In this document: in pieces, positions 32,358 through 41,395 of the stretch
How the letters are laid out: every line of letters begins with the position of its first letter
Position numbering within the stretch: the stretch's first letter is position 1
Source: Bacteroidales bacterium
Lineage (GTDB): Bacteria; Bacteroidota; Bacteroidia; Bacteroidales; UBA932
Direction: 5' to 3'
Length of the DNA: 55,084 nt
Assembly (NCBI GenBank): GCA_016282145.1
Contig: JAEEJZ010000051.1
Span: 1-55,084 of the forward strand
Made by a program: the position numbers and the translations under genes
Notes under the pieces: model-generated
The model's database searches: none
What the model saw: the letters and a program-made list of their open reading frames with translations, nothing else
What the model was told of the DNA's origin: nothing

Positions 32358-34202
32358 TTATTCTACGGTAACGGATTTCGCCAGATTGCGGGGCTGGTCC
32401 ACGTTGCGTCCCTTGGCGATGGCGATGTGATAGGCCAGCAACTGGAGCGGGATGATGGAGAGAATCGGTTCGAAGCACTCCTCGGAATCCGGAATCTCGA
32501 AACTCCAGTCAGAAAGGGCCTTCACGTCCGTATCCCCTTCGGTCACGACGCTGATGATGCGCCCCTTGCGGGCCTTGACCTCCTGGATATTGCTCAGGAT
32601 CTTCTCGTAATTGCCCCGCTTGGGCGCAATCACCACGACCGGCATCTCTTCGTCGATGAGGGCGATGGGGCCGTGCTTCATTTCCGCCGCCGGGTAACCC
32701 TCGGCGTGGATATAGGAGATTTCCTTCAGTTTCAATGCACCTTCCAGCGCCACGGGGTAATTATATCCGCGGCCCAGGTAGAGGAAATTGCGCGTATAGG
32801 TGAATATCTTGGCGATATCGGCGATTTCGCCGTCGTGCTGCAGAATCTTCTCGATCTTCTCCGGAATGCGCTGGAGTTCGTTCACCAGTTGTGCGCGGCG
32901 CTCGTCCGTAACGGTTCCCAACTGCTCGGCCAGGCTGAGGGCCAGCAGGAACAGGGTCGTGACCTGCGCCGTAAAGGCCTTGGTGGACGCCACGCCGATT
33001 TCCGGGCCGATGTGCGTATAGCAGCCGGTATCCGTCGCGCGGGCGATGGACGAACCGACGACATTGCAGATGCCGAAGAGGAAGGCTCCCGCTTCCCGGG
33101 CCAGCTTGACGGCGGCCAGGGTATCGGCAGTCTCTCCGGACTGCGAGATGGCGATCACCACATCCGTCGGGAAGATGACGGGACGCCTGTAGCGGAATTC
33201 GGAAGCGTATTCCACCTCCACGGGCTTGCGCGTAAACTCCTCGATCATATATTTGCCGATGAGTCCGGCATGCCAGGAAGTCCCACAGGCGCAGATGATG
33301 ATGCGTTTGGCGCCCAGCAGGCGCTCGCGGTTATCGATTACGCCGGAGAGCTTGACCTCTCCCAGTTCCGGATGCAGGCGGCCCTGCATCGAAGCCTTCA
33401 GGGTCCGGGGCTGCTCGAAAATCTCCTTGAGCATGAAGTGCGGGAATCCGCCCTTCTCGATCTCGCTCAGGCTCATCTCCAACTCGCTGATGCGGGCCGT
33501 ATGCTCCTCATTGCGAAGGTCCGTGATCCGCAGGTCCTCTCCGCGCTTGATATAGGCAATCTGCTCTTCGCCCAGATAGACGACCTTGTGCGTATATTCG
33601 ATGATCGGAGAAGCGTCGGAACCCACGAAGTATTCATCCTCCCCTACGCCGATAATCAGCGGGCTGCCCTTGCGGGCGGCGATCAGCTTGTCCGGCTGGT
33701 CCTTGTCCATAATGACCAGGGCATAGGCGCCGACCACGAGATTGAGGGCCAGCGGAACCGCCTCTTCGAGCGACACCGAACGGGAATCCATCATATACTG
33801 GATCAACTGGATGACGACCTCCGTATCGGTCTGGCTCTGGAAATGATAGCCCTTGCGCGTCAGTTCGGTCTTGAGGGAGAGATAATTCTCGATAATACCG
33901 TTGTGAATCAGCGCAAGATTGTGATTCTCAGAGTAATGGGGATGCGAATTGATATCACTGGGCTCGCCGTGGGTGGCCCAACGGGTATGGGCGATACCGA
34001 TGCTGCCGGAAATGTCCTTGTCGGCCGTCACGGCCTCCAGGTCCTTGACCTTTCCCTTGGTCTTATAGATCACCAGTTTCCCGCTGTCGCCGATGAGCGC
34101 CACGCCGGCACTGTCATAACCCCGGTATTCCAGCCTCGTTAAACCTTTAATCAGAATCGGATAGGCCTGACGCCCTCCTACATAACCGACAATTCCACAC
34201 AT
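32358..34202 (-). CDS. glmS: Glutamine-fructose-6-phosphate aminotransferase (isomerizing)
   Basis: A full-length 614-aa GlmS that makes glucosamine-6-phosphate from fructose-6-phosphate and glutamine, the first step to UDP-GlcNAc. The N-terminal glutaminase starts MCGIVGYVGGRQ with Cys2 as nucleophile, followed by RLEYRGYDSAGVAL and HTRWATHGEPSDINSHPH. The two SIS domains include ACGTSWHAGL, SQSGETADTLAA, STKAFTAQ and HAEGYPAAEMKHGPIALID. The C-terminus is LAKSVTVE, the conserved swivelling tail. It sits 3 nt after metX in a string of amino-acid genes. Its pathway partner glmM is about 30 kb away in another transcription unit. Confidence 0.97.
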   Translation of the reverse strand: MCGIVGYVGGRQAYPILIKGLTRLEYRGYDSAGVALIGDSGKLVIYKTKGKVKDLEAVTADKDISGSIGIAHTRWATHGEPSDINSHPHYSENHNLALIHNGIIENYLSLKTELTRKGYHFQSQTDTEVVIQLIQYMMDSRSVSLEEAVPLALNLVVGAYALVIMDKDQPDKLIAARKGSPLIIGVGEDEYFVGSDASPIIEYTHKVVYLGEEQIAYIKRGEDLRITDLRNEEHTARISELEMSLSEIEKGGFPHFMLKEIFEQPRTLKASMQGRLHPELGEVKLSGVIDNRERLLGAKRIIICACGTSWHAGLIGKYMIEEFTRKPVEVEYASEFRYRRPVIFPTDVVIAISQSGETADTLAAVKLAREAGAFLFGICNVVGSSIARATDTGCYTHIGPEIGVASTKAFTAQVTTLFLLALSLAEQLGTVTDERRAQLVNELQRIPEKIEKILQHDGEIADIAKIFTYTRNFLYLGRGYNYPVALEGALKLKEISYIHAEGYPAAEMKHGPIALIDEEMPVVVIAPKRGNYEKILSNIQEVKARKGRIISVVTEGDTDVKALSDWSFEIPDSEECFEPILSIIPLQLLAYHIAIAKGRNVDQPRNLAKSVTVE

Positions 34203-34205
34203 ATA

Positions 34206-35225
34206 CTAAGGCAATAAAGGACGAAGGATGGCGCTGAGCTGGTCGCTTTCGATCAGGAAGCCGTCGTGTCCGTAAATTGATGATATTTCGTAATAACTGG
34301 CCCACTTGAGCGCGGCTACGGTCTCTTTCCCGTGCTTGGGCGGGAAGAGCACGTCAGAATCGATGCTGATTACCGCGCAGCGCGCCTTGATGCGCGACAG
34401 CGCCGCCTCCACGCCTCCTCTGCCCCGGCCGACATTCTGCGAATCGAGCGAACGCGACAGGTACCAGTAACTGTAGGCGTCGAAACGGCGCACCAGTTTC
34501 AGGCCCTGGTAGCGCTGGTAAGAGCCCGCGCGGTCGGCAAAGAGCGTATCGGGATCCGTTTCCTCCTGCGTGGCGTTATAGCCGTCGTAGGTACGGTAGG
34601 AGATCAGTGCGATGGAGCGCGCGCACGCAAGACCGTCCTTTCCCCCTTCGAGCGATTTCGCCTCCTTGAAACTGGGATCGGCCAGGATCGCCATACGCTG
34701 CGATTCGTTGAAGGCGGTCAGGTAGGGCGATACGCGGGTCGCCGTAGCCAGGAAAATCGCCGCATCGATGATATCCGGCTCCATAATGCACCATTCCAGC
34801 GTCTGGAAGCCTCCGATCGAGGGTCCCAGCATCATATCGATGTGTTCGATGCCGAGGTGCTTGCGCACCAGGATGTTCGCCCGGACGATGTCCCGCACCG
34901 TCGTATCCGGAAAATCCATGAACCAGGGCTTACCGGTAGCGGGATTGATGGAAGAGGGCCCCGTCGAACCATAGGGCGAGCAGAGCATGTTCACGCAGAC
35001 GATGTAGTACTGCTCCGGGTCGATCAGGCAGCCCTTCCCCACCATCTGGGGCCACCAGTCCTCCGGGTCGGAGTTGCCGGTCAGGGCGTGACAGATCCAA
35101 AGCACCTTCTCCCCCGGCCGGTATTCGCGGTCCGAGGTATGATAGACCAGCGTCAGCGAATCTACCGATCCGCCGCCTTCAAAGACAAAGGGTTCTCCCG
35201 TAATCCAACTGTGGCGTTTCATCAT
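34206..35225 (-). CDS. metX: Homoserine O-acetyltransferase
   Basis: A 339-aa alpha/beta hydrolase of the MetX family that acetylates homoserine with acetyl-CoA. The oxyanion region CHALTGNSDPEDWWPQMVG is followed by NMLCSPYGSTGPSSINPATG, the nucleophile elbow LGPSIGGFQTLEW (Ser in GPSIGG), the Asp in SIDSDVLFPP and His in YGHDGFLIE. It overlaps metY by 4 nt. Together they give homocysteine by direct sulfhydrylation without cystathionine. Serine versus homoserine preference cannot be settled by eye, but the metY neighbour supports homoserine. Confidence 0.93.
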   Translation of the reverse strand: MMKRHSWITGEPFVFEGGGSVDSLTLVYHTSDREYRPGEKVLWICHALTGNSDPEDWWPQMVGKGCLIDPEQYYIVCVNMLCSPYGSTGPSSINPATGKPWFMDFPDTTVRDIVRANILVRKHLGIEHIDMMLGPSIGGFQTLEWCIMEPDIIDAAIFLATATRVSPYLTAFNESQRMAILADPSFKEAKSLEGGKDGLACARSIALISYRTYDGYNATQEETDPDTLFADRAGSYQRYQGLKLVRRFDAYSYWYLSRSLDSQNVGRGRGGVEAALSRIKARCAVISIDSDVLFPPKHGKETVAALKWASYYEISSIYGHDGFLIESDQLSAILRPLLP

Positions 35226-36490
35226 TTCGCGAGGGCCTGTTTAAGGTCGGCAATCAGGTCTTCCGCCTCTTCCAGACCGATACTCAGGCGCATCAGGTCC
35301 GGACGGACGCCCGCTTCGCGCAACTGATCGTCGCTGAGCTGGCGATGGGTATGGGAGGCAGGGTGCAAAATACAACTATGGCAGTCCGCCACGTGGGTTT
35401 CAATCGTAACCAGTTTGAGCGAATCCATAAAGCGCTCGGCGCGGGCACGGTCGCCCTTGAGGCCGAAGGCCATCACGCCGCAGCTGCCGCCGGGCAGGTA
35501 CTTCTGCGCACGGGCATACATCGGATCGCTTTCCAGCCCCGGATACTCGATCCAGGCCACCTCGGGGCAGGATTCCAGGAAGCGGGCTACCGCCAGGGCG
35601 TTCTCGCAGTGCTTCTTCATCCGGATATGCAGGGTCTGCAGGCCCAGCCCCAGGTAAAAAGCGTTCTGCGGCGCCTGGATGCTGCCGAAATCACGCATCA
35701 GGTGCGTCACCAGCTTCGTGATGTAGGCCGCCTTGCCGAATTTGTCGGCATAGACCAGCCCGTGGTACGAGGCATCCGGCGTACAGAGGCCGGGGTATTT
35801 GTCGGCATGGGCCATCCAGTCGAACTTGCCGCTGTCCACGACCACGCCGCCGACGGTAACGCCCTGTCCATCCATATATTTGGTGGTGGAGTGCGTAACG
35901 ATGTCGGCACCGAACTCGATGGGACGGCAGTTGACCGGCGTCGGGAAAGTATTGTCCACGATCAGGGGCACACCGTGCCGGTGCGCGGTCGCGGCAAAGC
36001 GCTCGATATCCAGCACGCGGACGCCGGGATTGGTCAGGGTCTCGCCGAAGACCAGTTTGGTATTGGGCTTGAACGCCGCCTCCAGTTCCTCGTCGGAGGC
36101 TTCCATATCGACGAAGGTCACATCGATGCCCATCTTTCGGAAGGACCAGCCGATGAGATTGTAGGTTCCTCCGTAGATATTGGCCGTCGTAATCATATGG
36201 TCCCCCGCCTCGCAGATATTGAAGCAGGCGAAGAAGTTCGCCGCCTGGCCGCTGGAAGTCAGCACCGCGCCCACGCCGCCCTCGAGTTCGGCGATACGCG
36301 CCGCGACGAGGTCGTTGGTCGGATTCTGCAGACGGGTATAGAAATAGCCGCTGGCCTCCAGGTCGAAGAGGCGGCCCATCGCATCGGAACTGTCGTATTT
36401 GAAAGTCGTACTCTGGTAAACCGGCATCTGCCGGGGCTCACCGTTCTTCGGCTCATAGCCCGCGTGAACGCACTGGGTTCCTTTTTTCAC
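35222..36490 (-). CDS. metY: O-acetylhomoserine sulfhydrylase
   Basis: A 422-aa PLP enzyme of the Cys/Met metabolism family. It has the motif SGYFYTRLQNPTNDLVAARI, the Asp of the PLP pocket in PLIVDNTFPTPVNCRPIE, and the Schiff-base Lys in THSTTKYMDGQG. The long insertion after the active site (GLVYADKFGKAAYITK) and the overall length fit MetY rather than the shorter cystathionine synthases. It converts O-acetylhomoserine and sulfide to homocysteine. It overlaps metX by 4 nt and abuts the ACT gene by 1 nt. Confidence 0.93.
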   Translation of the reverse strand: MKKGTQCVHAGYEPKNGEPRQMPVYQSTTFKYDSSDAMGRLFDLEASGYFYTRLQNPTNDLVAARIAELEGGVGAVLTSSGQAANFFACFNICEAGDHMITTANIYGGTYNLIGWSFRKMGIDVTFVDMEASDEELEAAFKPNTKLVFGETLTNPGVRVLDIERFAATAHRHGVPLIVDNTFPTPVNCRPIEFGADIVTHSTTKYMDGQGVTVGGVVVDSGKFDWMAHADKYPGLCTPDASYHGLVYADKFGKAAYITKLVTHLMRDFGSIQAPQNAFYLGLGLQTLHIRMKKHCENALAVARFLESCPEVAWIEYPGLESDPMYARAQKYLPGGSCGVMAFGLKGDRARAERFMDSLKLVTIETHVADCHSCILHPASHTHRQLSDDQLREAGVRPDLMRLSIGLEEAEDLIADLKQALAK

Positions 36491-36888
36491 TACAAAATCT
36501 CCTTCAATGCATTAACTGTAATAATTTCCTTGGCCTTCTCCCGGTCATCGGTGCGGAAAGCCAGCGCCTGCCGTCCCTCGTAATGGAAGGAATAGAGGTA
36601 AGCGATGCTCAGGCCGCTCTTGGCAAAGAGGGCAATCAGGTCGGCGGCAGAACCGGGCACATCCTTCATCTCCAGGACGATAATCTCGGAAAGCGAAGCC
36701 GCAACCCCGTTCTGCTCAAGCACCTTGAAAGCCTTCTGGGGATTGTCGCAGATCATACGGCAAATGCCGTAATCGGCGGTATCCGCCACACTGATGGCGT
36801 GCAGCTGGATATTGTTTTCCTTCAAGGTTCCCAGGACCGCGGTGAGGGTCCCGGAGGTGTTTTCCATAAATACGGACAACTGTAACAT
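36490..36888 (-). CDS. Tandem ACT-domain protein
   Basis: A 132-aa protein made of two ACT domains: MLQLSVFMENTSGTLTAVLG with KENNIQLHAISVADTADYGI (about 1-65), and IIVLEMKDVPGSAADLIALF with AKSGLSIAYLYSF (about 68-130). ACT pairs bind amino acids and control enzymes or act as free sensors. Genes of this type commonly neighbour phenylacetate-CoA ligase and indolepyruvate oxidoreductase in Bacteroidota, as here. The likely ligand is an aromatic or branched-chain amino acid, but this is inferred from context only. Confidence 0.88.
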   Translation of the reverse strand: MLQLSVFMENTSGTLTAVLGTLKENNIQLHAISVADTADYGICRMICDNPQKAFKVLEQNGVAASLSEIIVLEMKDVPGSAADLIALFAKSGLSIAYLYSFHYEGRQALAFRTDDREKAKEIITVNALKEIL

Positions 36889-36897
36889 AGCGGTGTC

Positions 36898-38208
36898 TTA
36901 TTTAAGTTTTCTTCTGTCTTCTACAAATGCCGTCTTTCCCTGGCTGCGTTCGATGGCGCCCGGCGACTTGATCTGTACCTTCGCGGAAATGCTCAGTACG
37001 CTCTTCAGTTTCGAGGCCACTTTCTTTTCGAGTTCGGTGACGGGCGCGAGGGTATCGAAGCCCTGCGCGAAGTATTCCTGACGCATCTCCACCTGTACGG
37101 TAAGCGAATCCAGGTTGCCGATGCGCTCGACGATGAGTTTGAAGCGGGGTGCGCACTCGGGAATGCCGAGCAGCACGCTCTCCACCTGCGACGGGAATAC
37201 GTTGATTCCCCGGATGATGAGCATATCGTCGCTGCGGCCCACGATGCGGCCCATCCGCACTTCCGTACGCCCGCAGGCACATTCGCCTTCGAGCAGGGAG
37301 CAAAGGTCGCGGGTACGGTAGCGCAGCAGCGGCATCCCTTCCTTGGTCAGGGTGGTGAACACCAGTTCGCCTTCCTTGCCGCGGCCGAGCGGGGAAAGGG
37401 TCGCCGGGTCGATGATTTCCGGATAGAAATGGTCCTCGCAGATATGGGAGCCGTTCTGGCATTCGCATTCGTAACTGACGCAGGGTCCCATAATCTCGCT
37501 CAGGCCGTAAAGGTTATAGCCTTTCAGGCCCAGGCGCTCCTGAATCTCCTGACGCATATTCTCCGTCCAGGGCTCCGCGCCGAAAGCGCCGATGCGCAGT
37601 TTCAAATCGCCCTTGTTGACGCCCAGCGCCTCCATCGTTTCGGCAAGGTGCAGGGCATAGGAAGGCGTACAGGCGATACCGGTCACCCCGAGGTCGCGGA
37701 TCAGGCCGATGTGTTTTTCCGTATTGCCGGTCGATGCCGGAATGACGGATGCGCCCATATTCTCCACGCCGTAATGCACGCCGAGTCCTCCGGTAAAGAG
37801 GCCGTAGCCGTAAGCGACGGAGAAAAGGTCTTCGCGGCTCACGCCGTAAGCGGTAAGGCAGCGGGACATACACTCGCTCCAGATTTCGATATCCTTGCGG
37901 GTATAGCCGACGATGGTCGCCTTGCCGGTCGTACCGCTGGATGCGTGGATGCGGATGATTTCGCTCTGCGGGGCCGCCTGCAGGCCGAAGGGATAATTGT
38001 CCCGGATATCCTGCTTGGTGGTAAAGGGCAGTTTGACGATGTCCTCGATGGTACGGATATCATCGGGCGTCAGGTCCATCGCCTGCATCTTGGCCCGGTA
38101 GAAGGGCACATTGTGGTAAACATAGGATACCACCTTGTGCAGGCGCTTCCCCTGGAGGGCGCTCATCTCGTCCCTCGACATACATTCTTTATGACTGTTC
38201 CAGATCAT
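36898..38208 (-). CDS. paaK: Phenylacetate-CoA ligase
   Basis: A 436-aa adenylate-forming enzyme of the PaaK family. It has the P-loop-like HASSGTTGKATIVGYTRKDI, the block YNLYGLSEIMGPCVSYECEC, MLIIRGINVFPSQVESVL for the C-terminal hinge, and the PaaK C-terminal domain (SLTVQVEMRQEYFAQ). It activates phenylacetate, indoleacetate or similar aryl acids to CoA thioesters. Its start overlaps the end of iorB by 20 nt, so the ligase and the oxidoreductase are clearly coupled. In fermenting Bacteroidota the set can run backwards to oxoacid and amino acid or forward to make ATP from the acyl-CoA. Confidence 0.92.
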   Translation of the reverse strand: MIWNSHKECMSRDEMSALQGKRLHKVVSYVYHNVPFYRAKMQAMDLTPDDIRTIEDIVKLPFTTKQDIRDNYPFGLQAAPQSEIIRIHASSGTTGKATIVGYTRKDIEIWSECMSRCLTAYGVSREDLFSVAYGYGLFTGGLGVHYGVENMGASVIPASTGNTEKHIGLIRDLGVTGIACTPSYALHLAETMEALGVNKGDLKLRIGAFGAEPWTENMRQEIQERLGLKGYNLYGLSEIMGPCVSYECECQNGSHICEDHFYPEIIDPATLSPLGRGKEGELVFTTLTKEGMPLLRYRTRDLCSLLEGECACGRTEVRMGRIVGRSDDMLIIRGINVFPSQVESVLLGIPECAPRFKLIVERIGNLDSLTVQVEMRQEYFAQGFDTLAPVTELEKKVASKLKSVLSISAKVQIKSPGAIERSQGKTAFVEDRRKLK

Positions 38209-38755
38209 AGCATTTCAAGTTCATAGCAACGATGGCCTCCCCCTTGGGGGCAAATACCCGTTTGAGCGCTTCGCGCAGCGCCTGGCGGCTGACAATCTCC
38301 AGCGAATCCGCGGCGAGGCCCAGCAGCGCCATATTCGCCCCGCGGGGATTCCCGGCCTTCACGGCCATCGCATCGATGTCTTCGCAGACCAGATGCGGCA
38401 GTTTCGAGAGTTCCGCGCGCAGGGCGGCTTCTTCCGGATAGTCGGGAATGTTCACCAGCGGTTTGGATGCGGTGACGACCGTCCCGTCCGCACGCAGCCA
38501 GGGCAGATAGCGCAAGGCTTCCATCGGTTCCATCGAAATGATGAGATCCGCTCCGCCGAGGGGAATGAGGTCGCTGAAAATGGGCTCCGTAGAAAGACGC
38601 AGATGGCTCTGCACGTCTCCGCCGCGCTGGCTCATCCCGTGCACCTCGGCCTGCTTGAGGTAGAGGCCCTCCGCCGTTGCCGCCTCGCCGATCACGGTAG
38701 CGATGGACAGGATGCCCTGTCCGCCTACCCCGCATAAGATAATGTCTTTCTTCAT
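38189..38755 (-). CDS. iorB: Indolepyruvate ferredoxin oxidoreductase, beta subunit
   Basis: A 188-aa gamma-domain type subunit of 2-oxoacid:ferredoxin oxidoreductases. The conserved start DIILCGVGGQGILSIATVIG and the block VHGMSQRGGDVQSHLRLS are diagnostic for IorB. It joins IorA to oxidise indolepyruvate, phenylpyruvate or hydroxyphenylpyruvate to the aryl-acetyl-CoA with reduction of ferredoxin; the reaction is reversible. It lies 3 nt after iorA and overlaps paaK by 20 nt. Confidence 0.93.
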   Translation of the reverse strand: MKKDIILCGVGGQGILSIATVIGEAATAEGLYLKQAEVHGMSQRGGDVQSHLRLSTEPIFSDLIPLGGADLIISMEPMEALRYLPWLRADGTVVTASKPLVNIPDYPEEAALRAELSKLPHLVCEDIDAMAVKAGNPRGANMALLGLAADSLEIVSRQALREALKRVFAPKGEAIVAMNLKCYDLEQS

Positions 38756-38758
38756 AAA

Positions 38759-40339
38759 CTACTTCTTTTTGGCGTGCCGGCGCGCGGTCTGGATGCACTC
38801 GCGACGCGGAATAATCACGGAAAGTCCTTTATATTCAATCTCTTCGCGCATCATCTTCTCAATCTCCGGCAGATTGGCCGGCAGCGGCACGACGGTGCGC
38901 ACGTGCGCGGGATCCACTCCCAGCGCCACGCAGATCTTCTCATACTTGCTCGTCCCCGCAGAATCCTGTCCGCCCGTCATCGCGGTGGTCAGGTTGTCGG
39001 AGATAATGACGGTGATGGGGCTGTTTTCGTTCGCGGCGTCCAGCAGTCCGGTCATTCCCGAATGCGTGAAGGTCGAATCGCCGATGACCGCGATGGCAGG
39101 GAAAAGGCCGGAATCGGCGGCACCCTTCGCCATCGTAATCGACGCGCCCATATCCACGCAGGAAGCGAGCGCACCGTAAGGCGGCAGCGCACCGAGCGTA
39201 TAACAGCCGATATCGCCGAACACGCGGCCCTGCGGATAATCCTGCATAATGCGGCCGAGCGCGGCATACACATCGCGATGCCCGCAACCCTGGCAGAACT
39301 GCGGAGGACGCGCGGCGATGGGAGAAGGCAGCGGGAAATGCTGTCCGGAGCCCAGCCCCAGCGCCTGGGCCACATTGTCCGGCGTCAATTCCCCGGTACG
39401 GGGCAGCACGCCGTCCAGACGGCCGTGAACCGGAACATCGGCACCCAGCAGGCCCTTGACGCCATTTTCCACCATCGGCTGCCCGTCTTCAAAGACCAGC
39501 AGACCGCCGCAGGAGGCAGCCAGCGCCTTGATGGCCTTTTCGGGCAACGGATACTGGGAAACTTTCAGCACGGAAGCCTCCCTGCCCGCACGGGCAAGTG
39601 CTTCCTTCACATAATTATAGGCAATGCCACAGGCGACAATCCCCAGCGGCGCCTCCCCTTCCCTGCGGTTAAAGGGCGAATCAGCGGAACTTTCTTGCAT
39701 CGCCGCCTGCTTGTCCAGCAGAGCCCGATACTGCTTACGCGCAATCGCGGGCAGCAGCACCCAACCCTTGGAAGAGGAAGGTTCCAGCGCATTCTGCGCC
39801 TTCCTTTCGCCGATACGCACCGATGCACGGGAATGCGCGAGCCGCGTCACCATCCGGAGCACCACGGGCACGCCGAGGCTTTCCGACAGCGCAAACGCAT
39901 ACGCCATCATATCGTAGGCCTCCTGCTGGTCCGAAGGCTCCAGCAGCGGCACCATCGCAAAATTGGCATAAAAGCGGGAATCCTGCTCGTTCTGCGACGA
40001 GTGCATCGACGGATCATCCGCCGCCAGCACCACCAGACCGCCTTTCACGCCGGTCACGGCCGCATTGACAAACGCATCCGCGCAGACATTCATTCCCACG
40101 TGCTTCATACAGACGAGCGCGCGCTTCCCGGCATAGGACATCCCCAGGGCCGCTTCCATCGCGGTCTTCTCATTGGTACACCAGCGGCTGTGTACGCCCG
40201 CTTCCCGGGCTGCCGCATCCGCCTGGATAAACTCCGTCACCTCCGTCGAGGGCGTACCGGGATAGGCATACACCCCCGAAAGCCCCGCATCCAGGGCTCC
40301 CAGCGCCACCGCCTCGTCACCTAAAAGTAATCTATTCAT
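38759..40339 (-). CDS. iorA: Indolepyruvate ferredoxin oxidoreductase, alpha subunit, without ferredoxin domain
   Basis: A 526-aa protein with the pyrimidine-binding domain first (ALGALDAGLSGVYAYPGTPST, GMSYAGKRALVCMKHVGMNV) and the TPP domain later (PPQFCQGCGHRDVYAALG, IGDSTFTHSGMTGLLDAANE). The usual IorA continues into a C-terminal 2x[4Fe-4S] ferredoxin domain and has about 600 aa; this one stops at RRECIQTARRHAKKK, with no such cysteine pattern. Electron transfer must then use the cluster near the FCQGC motif or an external ferredoxin. The start codon overlaps the ilvE stop by 1 nt. Confidence 0.92.
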   Translation of the reverse strand: MNRLLLGDEAVALGALDAGLSGVYAYPGTPSTEVTEFIQADAAAREAGVHSRWCTNEKTAMEAALGMSYAGKRALVCMKHVGMNVCADAFVNAAVTGVKGGLVVLAADDPSMHSSQNEQDSRFYANFAMVPLLEPSDQQEAYDMMAYAFALSESLGVPVVLRMVTRLAHSRASVRIGERKAQNALEPSSSKGWVLLPAIARKQYRALLDKQAAMQESSADSPFNRREGEAPLGIVACGIAYNYVKEALARAGREASVLKVSQYPLPEKAIKALAASCGGLLVFEDGQPMVENGVKGLLGADVPVHGRLDGVLPRTGELTPDNVAQALGLGSGQHFPLPSPIAARPPQFCQGCGHRDVYAALGRIMQDYPQGRVFGDIGCYTLGALPPYGALASCVDMGASITMAKGAADSGLFPAIAVIGDSTFTHSGMTGLLDAANENSPITVIISDNLTTAMTGGQDSAGTSKYEKICVALGVDPAHVRTVVPLPANLPEIEKMMREEIEYKGLSVIIPRRECIQTARRHAKKK

Positions 40340-41382
40340 TAATCAAGATATAAGCACCAATTATGTGTATCTTCTTCAAGACCGTCCTGAATGCCCCGCA
40401 GCCGCTTGTACAACTTCTCACTGACGGCCCCGCACTTATCCGGACTGCCAATCTTATAAGTCTTGGTAACCACCGTATCCTCCAGCTTCTGCTTGTCATC
40501 CACGGAGCAGATAGGCGTAATGACAACAGCCGTTCCGCAGGCATTCACCTCCTCGAACTCCGCCAGTTCCTCCACGGGCACGCGCCGCTTCTCCACCTTC
40601 AGGCCGAAGTCCTCGGCCACCGCCTGCAGACTCTTGTTGGTAATGGAAGGCAGCACGCTGTCCGAGAGCGGCGTCACATAACTGTTCCCCTTGATGGCGA
40701 GGAAGTTGGAAGAACCGAACTCGTCGATATAGGTCTTGGTGGCAGGATCGAGGAACAGCAGTTCCCGATAGCCCTGCCGATGCGCCATATTGTAAGGATG
40801 CAGCGAGGTCGCGTAATTCGCGCTCAGCTTGAAGGCACCGGTGCCGTTGGGTGCGGCGCGGTCGTAATTACGGGCGATGACGGCCGTACCGGGGCTCAGG
40901 CTTGCCGCACCGGAATAACTGCCTACCGGCGCACACATCACCGCAAACAGCACCTCCGTCGAGGAAGCGATGCCGAGTTGCGGGTTGCAGCCAATCAGCA
41001 CGGGACGCAGGTACATCGACGCATTATATCCATAAGGCGGCAAAAACTCGATGTTCTCCTTCACGCAGCGAAGGCACATCTCGATGAACATTTCCTCCGA
41101 AGGAACCGCCATATCCAGGTGGCTGCCGCTGCGCTGCAGGCGCTTCGCATTCTCGTCCGGACGGAAAAGACGGATTTTGCCGTCCACGCCCCGGAAGGCC
41201 TTCAGGCCCTCGAAGCAGGAGTTCGCATAGTGGAATACGCCGGCAAAGGCGCTGAAATCAAAATTAAAGTCGGCGCTTGCCACCGGAGCGGACCACTGTC
41301 CGTCCTTGAAATAACTGCTGACAATGACGTTGGTCTTCCTGTACTTGAAGCCCAGCGCACCAAAATCCAATTGCTCTGCCAT
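40339..41382 (-). CDS. ilvE: Branched-chain amino acid aminotransferase
   Basis: A 347-aa fold-type IV PLP aminotransferase of the longer (eukaryote-like) BCAT subgroup. It has FHYANSCFEGLKAFRGVDGK, RPDENAKRLQRSGSHLDM, the Schiff-base Lys in GTGAFKLSANYATS and phosphate-binding segments SNFLAIKGNSYVTPL and VLPSITNKSLQAVAEDFG. It performs the last step of valine, leucine and isoleucine synthesis. It separates the leu genes from iorAB-paaK and could also aminate oxoacids made by reverse action of IorAB. Confidence 0.95.
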   Translation of the reverse strand: MAEQLDFGALGFKYRKTNVIVSSYFKDGQWSAPVASADFNFDFSAFAGVFHYANSCFEGLKAFRGVDGKIRLFRPDENAKRLQRSGSHLDMAVPSEEMFIEMCLRCVKENIEFLPPYGYNASMYLRPVLIGCNPQLGIASSTEVLFAVMCAPVGSYSGAASLSPGTAVIARNYDRAAPNGTGAFKLSANYATSLHPYNMAHRQGYRELLFLDPATKTYIDEFGSSNFLAIKGNSYVTPLSDSVLPSITNKSLQAVAEDFGLKVEKRRVPVEELAEFEEVNACGTAVVITPICSVDDKQKLEDTVVTKTYKIGSPDKCGAVSEKLYKRLRGIQDGLEEDTHNWCLYLD

Positions 41383-41395
41383 AATTACCTATTTA

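Noticed and set aside
31497..34142. Plus-strand open frame of 881 codons
   Set aside because: It is antisense to egsA and glmS, whose conserved motifs are certain. The product has no recognisable domain, no promoter box and an Arg/Asp/Gly-rich shadow composition.
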